12,284 nucleotides of DNA, from assembly GCA_043789035.1 (NCBI GenBank), contig JAYWIG010000161.1, forward strand, positions 1 through 12,284, given 5' to 3'. Positions 1-6,161 of this stretch are shown here, one piece after another. Both the position numbers and the translations under genes were made by a program. Under the pieces are notes generated by a model. It was given only the letters and a program-made list of their open reading frames with translations, was not told the DNA's origin and did not search any database. This stretch comes from JAYWIG01 sp043789035 (GTDB lineage: Bacteria > Pseudomonadota > Gammaproteobacteria > Burkholderiales > Burkholderiaceae_E). Positions within the stretch are counted from its first letter, which is position 1, and every line of letters begins with the position of its first letter.

Positions 1-411
1 TGGTTTCACGACGCGATCTATGACCTTCAAAGCCATGAGAATGAAGAGCAAAGTGCGGGCTTAGCCTGCTTGTCACTCATGACTGCAAACGTCAGTAGCG
101 ACGTGATCGAACGCATCGCGCAACTGGTACTTGCCACGGCGCATTCGGTGGAGTCGACCTTGCATGATGAACAATTGCTGGTCGATATCGACTTATCGAT
201 TCTTGGCGCGTCGCAAGAAAGATTCGCAGAGTACGAGGCGCAAATTCGCGACGAATACGGCTTTGTAGAAGAAACTCAGTTTCGCGCCAAACGACGTGAA
301 ATATTGCTTACATTTCTTGAACGAAAACGTATCTACACAACCGACCTAATGTTTAACGAGCTTGAAGCGCAAGCACGTATCAATTTAATAAAAGCTACGA
401 ATGTCGAATGA
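1..411 (+). CDS. HD-superfamily metal-dependent phosphohydrolase, C-terminal part (5' end outside window)
   Basis: The reading frame is open from the first base, so this gene begins upstream of the window; an internal TTG at 70 is not its start. The first codons read WFHDAIYD followed by NEEQSAGLA. This is the His-Asp metal-binding signature and following helix of an uncharacterised HD phosphohydrolase family (COG4339-like, from memory). The remaining ~110 residues are helical and charged, including AHSVES, which contributes a further conserved His in this family, and end at TGA 409-411. HD proteins of this type use bound divalent metal to hydrolyse phosphoesters; the substrate of this family is not established. 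The gene overlaps the next one by 11 bp, suggesting translational coupling. Family assignment is fairly secure; function is unknown. Confidence 0.82.
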   Translation, partial: WFHDAIYDLQSHENEEQSAGLACLSLMTANVSSDVIERIAQLVLATAHSVESTLHDEQLLVDIDLSILGASQERFAEYEAQIRDEYGFVEETQFRAKRREILLTFLERKRIYTTDLMFNELEAQARINLIKATNVE

Positions 412-880
412 CACTGAAAACGAAGAACTAGAAACCATTCACGAGCCCCGACTTTGGAAAGACGATGGTTGGACAGCTAAAGTCATTAAGAACGAAGATG
501 ACGACGGCTGGGCGGTTGCAATGATTAAAGATGGCGAGCCAGAACCCGCCCTAGTTGGGCCTTGGACGATGGGGCGCGACAAGAAAAACCCAAAACCCCT
601 TGATGGCAACGCCTTCATTACTTTAGTAAAAACAGCTTCGGAATTTGTTCGTCGCCATGAACAACAGTTGCATGCCACGTTGCATAAGAGCTTTATTGTG
701 AATCGCGATTCGGGCAACATCGAAGTGCTGCTCGACATCGTTCCTGATGAAGACAACCCGTATGCGACCCTAAGCGCTAAAAACAATGACGGCGAAGTGA
801 TTGCGTCGAAAAAAATTGCACCGTCCTTTAACTTAAATCGTTCCAGCGCAATTTCATGGGTTGAGGGTGGCTGCAAGTGA
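401..880 (+). CDS. Conserved hypothetical protein, 159 residues, acidic N-terminus
   Basis: I do not recognise a named domain. The protein is soluble-looking, with no signal peptide or membrane segment. The first ~25 residues are acidic, followed by a Trp-rich part (GWTAKV, DDGWAVAM) and a distinctive block, GPWTMGRDKKNPKPLD, at about residues 53-68. A helical stretch with FVRRHEQQLHATLHK comes next, and the C-terminal half looks like beta strands. From memory, similar proteins occur as hypotheticals in betaproteobacteria. The ATG at 401 lies 11 bp inside the upstream HD gene and has no good Shine-Dalgarno, so translation probably depends on re-initiation. Its TGA overlaps the GTG of the DUF2779 gene by four bases (GTGA). 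That arrangement points to a shared role with both neighbours. An antisense frame over the same bases is a shadow. Confidence 0.75.
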   Translation: MSNDTENEELETIHEPRLWKDDGWTAKVIKNEDDDGWAVAMIKDGEPEPALVGPWTMGRDKKNPKPLDGNAFITLVKTASEFVRRHEQQLHATLHKSFIVNRDSGNIEVLLDIVPDEDNPYATLSAKNNDGEVIASKKIAPSFNLNRSSAISWVEGGCK

Positions 881-2397
881 GTACGACAAAGCTGTCGAAA
901 TCGAAAATCCTTGCGTTTCGCCAATGCCCTAAAAAACTCTGGCTAGAAATTCACCATCCCTCACTCAAAGAAGATTCTGCGTTCACGCAAACCAGTTTCG
1001 AAGCGGGGCGAAAAGTCGGTGAGATTGCTCGGCAATTATTCGATCCAAAGGGTCGTGGCCATTTAGTTGAAATCGGTAAAAAAGGCGTTGCTCAGGCGCT
1101 TGTCAAAACCGAAGAGCTGCTAACTACCGTAAACGCCAAAACCGCCAACCCAGTATTTGAAGCCGCCTTCGAAGCGCAAAATACCGTGGTGTTTGCTGAC
1201 GCAATATTGCCACAGAAAAAACTAGATAAATTGGTGTGGCGCATGGTGGAAGTGAAGGCTTCAACCCGCGTGAAAGAATCACACCGCGACGACATCGCTG
1301 TTCAAGCCTACATCGCAAAAAGCGCCGGCATGAAGCTACATTCAGTATCGATCGCTCATATTGATGGGGAATGGACATACCCCGGCGCAAATAAGTTTAA
1401 TGGGTTACTTAAAGAGGAAGATTTCTCATCAGAAGTAATTGAGCGAGAGCCTGAAGTTGCCGAGTGGATCACAAAGTCAATGGCAATTGCAGAGCAACCT
1501 ACAGAACCTGAAATTGCCACCGGCAGGCAATGTAATTCGCCGGTTGTTTGCGGCTTTCTTACCTATTGCAGCAAAAACGAAGTCAAAGCCCAACACCCCA
1601 TTAATTTGATGCCCGGTAGCGGTAGCCCAGAGTACAAAACCTTCATCGCCACCCATGGCGTTACCGAATTAAAAGACGTTCCTAACAAGTTGCTGTCGAT
1701 GCGCCAATTGCGGGTGAAGCAACACACATTAAATAGCACCACCTTCTTCGATGCACCAGCGGCCGCAGCAGAACTAAAAACCTACACCCTGCCAGCTTAC
1801 TTTCTCGATTTCGAGTCGATTCAGTTTGCCATTCCTATTTGGAAGAGTACCAAACCTTACCAGCAAATGCCGTTTCAATTTAGCTTGCATACGCTCTCAA
1901 AAAAGAACGAGCTAAGCCATCAATCATTTTTAGATTTATCCGGCAAAGACCCTTCCAAAGCTTTTGCGCAAGCGCTGTCTGAAAGCTTGGGCAAAACCAC
2001 CGGCCCCATCTACGTCTACAACGCTGCCTTTGAGAGGAGTCGCATCGTTGAACTTGCTACAAGATATGCGCTGTATCGAGAAGAGTTAATGGCCCTAACC
2101 GAACGCCTAGTCGACTTACTAAAAGTCGCTGAAAAGCACTACTATCACCCCGACCAAAAAGGCAGTTGGAGTATCAAGAAGGTGCTACCCACTATAGCGC
2201 CAGATTTACGCTACGATGCGCTGGAAGGCGTGCAAGATGGTGGCATGGCCATGACTGCTTATGCAGAAGCGATTGCGCCCACCACAACTCCCGAGAGGAA
2301 AGCAGAAATTGAACAGCAATTGCAAAAATACTGCGAACTCGACACGCTAGCGATGGTACGAATTTGGAGTTTCTTTTCCGGAAAGAAATTGAGTTAA
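877..2397 (+). CDS. DUF2779 protein: Cas4/RecB-like Fe-S nuclease half plus DEDD-like exonuclease half
   Basis: A 506-residue protein with two parts. Residues 1-235 resemble Cas4/AddB-type PD-(D/E)XK nucleases. They start with LSKSKILAFRQCPKKLW containing Cys17, then have Asp108 (FADAI), Glu125-x-Lys127 (VEVKAS) and a Gln143/Tyr145 motif. Cys219, Cys225 and Cys231 could complete a four-cysteine 4Fe-4S site with Cys17. Residues ~308-500 are DUF2779, with an RNase H-like look: DFE at 311-313, YNAAFE at 381-386 and YCELDTLAM at 485-493. Nucleic-acid cleavage is therefore likely, but substrate and pathway are unknown. The start is GTG at 877, supported by a GAGGGTGG-type ribosome site at about 862-870, and it overlaps the upstream stop by 4 bp. 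There is no CRISPR array or cas gene in the window, so it should not be called Cas4. Confidence 0.85.
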   Translation: MSTTKLSKSKILAFRQCPKKLWLEIHHPSLKEDSAFTQTSFEAGRKVGEIARQLFDPKGRGHLVEIGKKGVAQALVKTEELLTTVNAKTANPVFEAAFEAQNTVVFADAILPQKKLDKLVWRMVEVKASTRVKESHRDDIAVQAYIAKSAGMKLHSVSIAHIDGEWTYPGANKFNGLLKEEDFSSEVIEREPEVAEWITKSMAIAEQPTEPEIATGRQCNSPVVCGFLTYCSKNEVKAQHPINLMPGSGSPEYKTFIATHGVTELKDVPNKLLSMRQLRVKQHTLNSTTFFDAPAAAAELKTYTLPAYFLDFESIQFAIPIWKSTKPYQQMPFQFSLHTLSKKNELSHQSFLDLSGKDPSKAFAQALSESLGKTTGPIYVYNAAFERSRIVELATRYALYREELMALTERLVDLLKVAEKHYYHPDQKGSWSIKKVLPTIAPDLRYDALEGVQDGGMAMTAYAEAIAPTTTPERKAEIEQQLQKYCELDTLAMVRIWSFFSGKKLS

Positions 2398-2414
2398 ATT
2401 AGAGAGGGACCAAC

Positions 2415-2675
2415 ATGGAATTTAAGCGACTCTCAGGCGGCAACCTTACCCAAGCAGGCTTCGATGCCAAAGAATGTGTTTTAGAAATTCATTTCAACGA
2501 CGGCAAAGTAAAACGCTTTAAAGCGGTGCAACCAGAAGTGTTTCGCCGTTTGGTGGCTTCGCCAAACCCTGCAACGTTTTATGAAGATCGTATTGTTGAA
2601 GAATACCCGGTAGATAACAGCCGCACCACATCAACAGATAGTGCGAAAAAGAAGCTGGACGATTTGTTTGGTTGA
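2415..2675 (+). CDS. KTSC-domain small protein
   Basis: An 86-residue protein. Residues ~1-68 fit the KTSC domain: an opening MEFKRLSGGNLTQAGFD, a strand pair around VLEIHFNDGKVKRFKAV, then a helix and loop, PEVFRRLVASPNPATFYEDRI. The C-terminal tail (Thr/Ser then KKKLDDLFG) is charged and probably flexible. KTSC is named after its association with lysyl-tRNA synthetase; stand-alone versions are common and have no known function. The start is ATG with a clear GAGGGA ribosome site at 2404-2409. The gene follows the DUF2779 gene by 17 bp and runs into earP with no gap, so it is probably co-transcribed with both. Domain call is good; role is unknown. Confidence 0.83.
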   Translation: MEFKRLSGGNLTQAGFDAKECVLEIHFNDGKVKRFKAVQPEVFRRLVASPNPATFYEDRIVEEYPVDNSRTTSTDSAKKKLDDLFG

Positions 2676-3780
2676 TTTGGTCGCAAGCGGATCATCAAAG
2701 GTCACAATCGACATCTACTGCAAGGTTGTCGATAACTGGGGCGATGCAGGGTTTTGTTGGCGTATAGCGCGCTACTTGCACCATTTCGAAAACGCGACTG
2801 TGCGTTTAATTGTCGATGGCTTGGCTACTTTTACGGCGCTTGGCATGACGACTACGGCTGCCGCACAATTTGGGTTAGCACTGATCGATTGGCAAGTTGC
2901 CCCGGAAAACGAATTGCCCGATGTATTGATCGGTGCTTTCGCATGTGACATCCCTGACCAAGTACGCACAAACATTTCAAAACAAGCAAACTCAGAAAAA
3001 GGGCAACACTGCCTTTGGATCAACCTCGAATACCTAAGCGCCGAACCCTGGGTTGACACCCACCATTGGATGCCATCAATCAAACCCGATGGCGCGACTG
3101 AAATGTTTTTCATTCCTGGCTTTACTTTAGCCAGCGGCGGTATCCTAGGCGAAGACTTTACCAAAGTAAGTTACGACGAACTACTTCAGGCGATTCATTT
3201 GCCGCCGAAATCGAACAGCGAACGTTGGGTCTCCTTGTTTTGCTACCCCAACGCGCCCTTGCAAATGCTAGGCGAAGTAACGGCGTCAATAAAACTACTC
3301 GTGCCCAACAGTGTCGATGTATCGATGTTGAAGCTGCCTCCCAACCACCCCGTCAAAATTCATCGAATACCGCACCTTACCCAACCTCAATACGACGCTC
3401 TCTTGCGCTATTGCGATTTCAATTTCGTGCGCGGCGAGGATAGCTGGGTGCGTGCCCAAATCGCGGGTAAGCCGTTTATTTGGCAGCCTTACATACAAAG
3501 CGAAGGTACGCATTTGCTCAAGCTCAACGCGTTTTGCGATAAATTAGAGTTGGTTGCTGCCCCGCCTCCGCTATGGCGCGCGGCAATGAACGCTTGGAGC
3601 CAGATGCATACGGACAAAACAAACCCAGTAGCAACACTTTTAAGCGCTGACGAGGGTGTTTTTTCAACACTCAGCACTGAGTTTTCCCAATGGCAGGGCC
3701 ATTTAGCGTCCCAATCTAGCTTAACGACTCGGCTAATGCGGGCCTATCAAGCTTGGCGGATTGATAAAGCGCTGCCTTAA
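2668..3780 (+). CDS. earP: EarP, elongation factor P arginine rhamnosyltransferase
   Basis: EarP transfers rhamnose from dTDP-L-rhamnose to an arginine of EF-P in the cytoplasm, which helps ribosomes pass proline stretches. The sequence carries the family hallmarks: DIYCKVVDNWGDAGFCWRIA near the N-terminus with the catalytic-type aspartates (Asp22 and Asp26 from this start), then WINLEYLSAEPW, then FVRGEDSWVRAQ with the conserved Glu257, followed by GKPFIWQPYIQSEGTHLLKL. Length is about 370 residues, normal for the family. The start is uncertain. GTG at 2641, TTG at 2668 and TTG at 2677 are all in frame, and none has a strong ribosome site. I chose 2668 because it gives a normal N-terminal length with a weak GGA 8 nt upstream. 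It overlaps the KTSC stop, suggesting coupling. Its substrate gene efp lies immediately downstream, which supports the call strongly. Confidence 0.93.
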   Translation: MVDLVASGSSKVTIDIYCKVVDNWGDAGFCWRIARYLHHFENATVRLIVDGLATFTALGMTTTAAAQFGLALIDWQVAPENELPDVLIGAFACDIPDQVRTNISKQANSEKGQHCLWINLEYLSAEPWVDTHHWMPSIKPDGATEMFFIPGFTLASGGILGEDFTKVSYDELLQAIHLPPKSNSERWVSLFCYPNAPLQMLGEVTASIKLLVPNSVDVSMLKLPPNHPVKIHRIPHLTQPQYDALLRYCDFNFVRGEDSWVRAQIAGKPFIWQPYIQSEGTHLLKLNAFCDKLELVAAPPPLWRAAMNAWSQMHTDKTNPVATLLSADEGVFSTLSTEFSQWQGHLASQSSLTTRLMRAYQAWRIDKALP

Positions 3781-3794
3781 GCTTTTAAAAAATC

Positions 3795-3822
3795 AGCTAA
3801 AATCAAAGGCTTAGCTTTTTTT
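3795..3822 (+). terminator. Possible terminator after earP
   Basis: An AGCTAA arm (3795-3800) pairs with TTAGCT (3811-3816) across a 10-nt loop and runs into seven T residues (3816-3822). The A-run at 3787-3792 could lengthen the stem on the T-run with a 2-nt bulge. The stem is short and AT-rich, so termination may be partial and leave some read-through into efp. Confidence 0.4.
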
Positions 3823-3848
3823 ACCTGGCCACTACGCATAGTTATGTT
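3820..3848 (+). promoter_or_regulatory. Weak candidate promoter for efp
   Basis: TTTACC (3820-3825) and TATGTT (3843-3848) are separated by 17 bp, and each matches four of six sigma-70 consensus positions. This would start efp transcription about 15 nt before its start codon. It fits the terminator just upstream, but matches this weak occur by chance. Confidence 0.25.
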
Positions 3849-3868
3849 GGCCCAATTCAGGAATTTTG

Positions 3869-4429
3869 ATGAAACTCGCCCAAGAACTCCGCGCTGGTAA
3901 CGTAGTGATGCTCGGTAAAGACCCAATGGTTGTGCAACGCGCCGAATACAGCAAATCAGGCCGTAATGCCTCGGTTGTAAAGATGAAATTTAAAAACCTT
4001 CTCAATGGCTCTAATGCCGAGAACGTTTACAAAGCCGACGACAAATTCGAGCTCGTGATGCTCGACAAAAAAGAAGTGACTTACTCATACTTTGGCGATC
4101 CAATGTATGTGTTCATGGACGCCGAATACAACCAGTACGAAATCGAAAAAGATTCGATGGGCGACGCATTGTTCTACCTCGATGAGGGTATGCCTTGCGA
4201 CATCACGTTCTATGACGGCCGTGCTATTTCAGTTGAAATGCCCAACAGCGTTGTTCGCGAAGTTGAATATACAGAGCCTGCGGTTCGCGGCGATACCTCT
4301 GGCAAAGTGATGAAGCCAGCTCGCATCAAGCCGACGGCTTATGAGTTGCCAGTTCCAGCCTTCGTTGAAATCGGCGACAAAATCGAAATCGATACTCGCA
4401 CGCATGAGTACAAATCTCGCGTGAAGTAA
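3869..4429 (+). CDS. efp: Translation elongation factor P (EarP/arginine type)
   Basis: EF-P binds between the ribosomal P and E sites and rescues stalling at consecutive prolines. The protein has 186 residues and three beta-barrel domains: an N-terminal KOW-like domain (~1-63), a central OB domain (~65-127) ending in the YDGRAISVEMP region, and a C-terminal OB domain with KPARIKPTAYELPVPAFVEIG. With ATG 3869 as start, the modification loop reads SKSGRNASVVK and places arginine exactly at position 32. This is the residue rhamnosylated by EarP, where other lineages have lysine. An in-frame TTG just before this ATG would shift the number to 33. The ATG has an AGGA site 6-7 nt upstream, which supports it. 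The neighbouring earP gene confirms the modification route. A strong terminator follows. Confidence 0.97.
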   Translation: MKLAQELRAGNVVMLGKDPMVVQRAEYSKSGRNASVVKMKFKNLLNGSNAENVYKADDKFELVMLDKKEVTYSYFGDPMYVFMDAEYNQYEIEKDSMGDALFYLDEGMPCDITFYDGRAISVEMPNSVVREVEYTEPAVRGDTSGKVMKPARIKPTAYELPVPAFVEIGDKIEIDTRTHEYKSRVK

Positions 4430-4446
4430 TCAATTCGATGCCAAGC

Positions 4447-4476
4447 AAAAAAGCGCTCAACTTCGAGCGCTTTTTT
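4447..4476 (+). terminator. Rho-independent terminator after efp
   Basis: A perfect stem: six A then GCGCTC (4447-4458), a 6-nt loop AACTTC, then GAGCGC (4465-4470) and six T (4471-4476). The A-run can pair with the T-run, and on the other strand it forms an equivalent U-tract, so the element could also act in reverse. Clear and well placed 18 bp after the efp stop. Confidence 0.9.
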
Positions 4477-4519
4477 CATTCCTCAAAGACTTGTTACGAT
4501 ACGCTTTTAGGAGACCAAT

Positions 4520-5497
4520 ATGAAAACTAGAATCACCGAATTATTTGGAATTGAACACCCTATTATTCAAGGCGGTATGCACTACGTGGGTTTTGCCGAA
4601 CTCGCCGCCGCAGTATCGAACGCGGGCGGCTTAGGCATCATTACGGGCCTAACGCAAAAAACACCCGCTGATTTGGCCAACGAAATTAAGCGCTGCCGTG
4701 AAATGACAGATAAACCTTTCGGCGTGAACCTCACATTTTTGCCCACCGTCAGCTCACCCGATTACCCAGGCTACATCAAGGCAATTATCGAAGGTGGAGT
4801 GAAGGCTGTCGAAACCGCTGGTAACAACCCTCAGAAATGGATGCCGGTTCTGCATGAAGCAGGCATTAAAGTCATTCACAAATGCACTTCAGTTCGCCAC
4901 TCATTAAAAGCCGAATCGATCGGTTGCGATGCAGTCAGCGTTGATGGTTTTGAGTGCGGCGGCCACCCCGGCGAGGACGATATTCCCAACTTTATTCTTT
5001 TGCCCCGAGCCGCCGAAGAGTTAAAAATTCCCTTTGTAGCGTCTGGCGGTATGGCCGATGGTCGATCGCTTGTGGCCGCATTAGCGTTGGGCGCAGAGGG
5101 TATGAACTTAGGAACACGCTTCATTGCTACAAAAGAAGCGCCAGTTCATCAAAATGTGAAAGACGCCATCGTTGCTGCCTCGGAGTTGGACACACGCTTG
5201 GTGATGCGCTCACTACGCAATACCGAGCGAGTTCTGAACAATGCTGCCACCCAAAGCCTACTTGCAAAAGAAAAAGCCTTAGGGGCAGATTTAAAGTTCG
5301 AAGACATCATGACTGAAGTTGCTGGCGTGTACCCAAAGATCATGAAAACCGGTGATATGGACGCAGGGGTTTGGTCCTGCGGCATGGTGGCCGGTTTAAT
5401 TCACGATATTCCAAGTGTGCAAGAGCTGATTGATCGAATCATGAGCGAAGCGGAAGCAATCATTCGTCAGCGCCTCGTGAAATTCGATAAAGGTTAG
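4520..5497 (+). CDS. FMN-dependent NADH:quinone reductase / nitronate monooxygenase-family protein (PA1024-like)
   Basis: A 325-residue TIM-barrel flavoprotein of the 2-nitropropane dioxygenase superfamily. Visible motifs: HPIIQGGM (13-20), SNAGGLGIITGLT (33-45), GVNLTFLP (68-75), VETAGNNP (97-104), VIHKCTSVRHSLKAE (118-132), DGFECGGHPGEDDIP (142-156, with His149), ASGGMADGR (174-182) and MNLGTRF (195-201). From memory these match P. aeruginosa PA1024, which was described as an NADH:quinone reductase rather than a true nitronate monooxygenase, so the automatic label nitronate monooxygenase may mislead. The expected role is two-electron reduction of quinones by NADH with FMN in the cytoplasm. 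ATG 4520 has an AGGAG site at 4509-4513. The gene follows the efp terminator, so it is probably transcribed separately. Its stop overlaps the stop of the opposing cupin gene by three bases. Confidence 0.85.
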   Translation: MKTRITELFGIEHPIIQGGMHYVGFAELAAAVSNAGGLGIITGLTQKTPADLANEIKRCREMTDKPFGVNLTFLPTVSSPDYPGYIKAIIEGGVKAVETAGNNPQKWMPVLHEAGIKVIHKCTSVRHSLKAESIGCDAVSVDGFECGGHPGEDDIPNFILLPRAAEELKIPFVASGGMADGRSLVAALALGAEGMNLGTRFIATKEAPVHQNVKDAIVAASELDTRLVMRSLRNTERVLNNAATQSLLAKEKALGADLKFEDIMTEVAGVYPKIMKTGDMDAGVWSCGMVAGLIHDIPSVQELIDRIMSEAEAIIRQRLVKFDKG

Positions 5498-6048
5498 TTT
5501 TTTCCATCCAACAACACGAAACAAATGCGTGCGGTTTTATCCGAGCGATTAGCCCACGCATGATTGGTACCGCGCTGCACTAAAACATCGCCCTGCTTCA
5601 TCAAGGTTTCGTTGTCGTCCATGACCGCCCAAATTTCACCTTCGAGAATAATGGCGTAATCTACGGTATCGGTTTTGTGCATTCCAGGGTGAGCACCTGC
5701 CCGTTTGTCATGATCAGCATCGGCAAAAATCCCGGTAAAAGTTGCCGCAATTTGGCGATTTCTTTCAGCAACATCTTTGGCTTCTGGCGGGTAATCGATG
5801 ATTCGCAGAACCGAACCACCATTCGGCGGTGGCAATATGCCTTTGTGTTGATTGGCGGTATCAGGTGCATCGATTAAAGCGGGTGCGGTCTCGGTTCGCC
5901 AAATATTCACCGCGCGGTAATTCGGTCTGCCCTCGACCGTGCGAATCGCTGTAGCTGGTGCATCCTCAACAATGCGCGAACGGCCATTGGCGTCATTCTG
6001 GGTAACTAGGCGGCGGATGGGGGGTAATACGGGAAGGGAACCAGACAT
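5494..6048 (-). CDS. Cupin-domain protein, 184 residues
   Basis: The C-terminal half (~residues 105-180) is a single cupin barrel. Motif 1 includes His120 and His124 followed by Thr-Asp-Thr-Val-Asp130-Tyr and LEGEIW, so aspartate stands where many cupins have the metal-binding glutamate. Motif 2 reads QGDVLVQRGTNHAWAN with His163. Metal binding is likely, but whether it is a dioxygenase, isomerase or binding protein cannot be told. The N-terminal ~100 residues are family-specific (LPPIRRLVTQND, YRAVNIWRTETAP, GSVLRIIDYPPE) and contain no recognised domain. ATG 6048 on the minus strand has a GGAGA site 7 nt upstream. The gene is divergent from the flavoprotein gene at 6162; from general knowledge, similar cupins sit near TctC and catabolic genes in Burkholderiales. 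Its stop overlaps that of the preceding convergent gene. Confidence 0.83.
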   Translation of the reverse strand: MSGSLPVLPPIRRLVTQNDANGRSRIVEDAPATAIRTVEGRPNYRAVNIWRTETAPALIDAPDTANQHKGILPPPNGGSVLRIIDYPPEAKDVAERNRQIAATFTGIFADADHDKRAGAHPGMHKTDTVDYAIILEGEIWAVMDDNETLMKQGDVLVQRGTNHAWANRSDKTARICFVLLDGKN

Positions 6049-6109
6049 TGGGAAATCTCCTTATGAATAATCGACTAATGTCAGCAATCATACTCACCAA
6101 ACGCCATCA

Positions 6110-6141
6110 TTGCATTTACCATAGGGTTCATAAATACTATG
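6110..6141 (+). promoter_or_regulatory. Candidate promoter with dyad between divergent cupin and flavoprotein genes
   Basis: In the 113-bp divergent gap, TTGCAT (6110-6115) and AATACT (6133-6138), spaced by 17 bp, form a modest sigma-70-like promoter for the + strand gene. A perfect 5-bp inverted repeat, CATAG (6120-6124) and CTATG (6137-6141) with 12 bp between arms, covers the spacer and -10 part. A regulator could bind there and control one or both genes. This is inference from position and symmetry only; no regulator gene is present in the window. Confidence 0.3.
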
Positions 6142-6151
6142 TACGTTGTTT

Positions 6152-6156
6152 GGGAG
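6152..6156 (+). promoter_or_regulatory. Ribosome binding site fixing the flavoprotein start
   Basis: GGGAG five nucleotides before ATG 6162. It decides this start over the longer open frame reaching back to 6048, whose extra 38 residues have no family resemblance. Confidence 0.65.
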
Positions 6157-6161
6157 CAAAC

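Noticed and set aside
439..924. Long minus-strand open frame (161 codons) opposite the 159-residue gene
   Set aside because: Its translation is low-complexity Ser/Pro/Arg-rich without family resemblance; the plus-strand gene has coupled start and stop positions, so this is a shadow.
877..2397. Calling the DUF2779 gene a CRISPR Cas4
   Set aside because: There are no repeats, spacers or other cas genes in the window, and the DUF2779 half is not part of Cas4.
4473..4500. Promoter-like TTTTCA / TACGAT pair before the quinone reductase gene
   Set aside because: The -35 part is formed by the T-tract of the efp terminator and the match is weak; a promoter is expected here but I cannot place it.
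6048..6161. N-terminal extension of the flavoprotein frame by 38 residues
   Set aside because: The extra residues (His/Tyr-rich) resemble nothing in the family, and the region looks like a divergent promoter gap; a ribosome site supports 6162.
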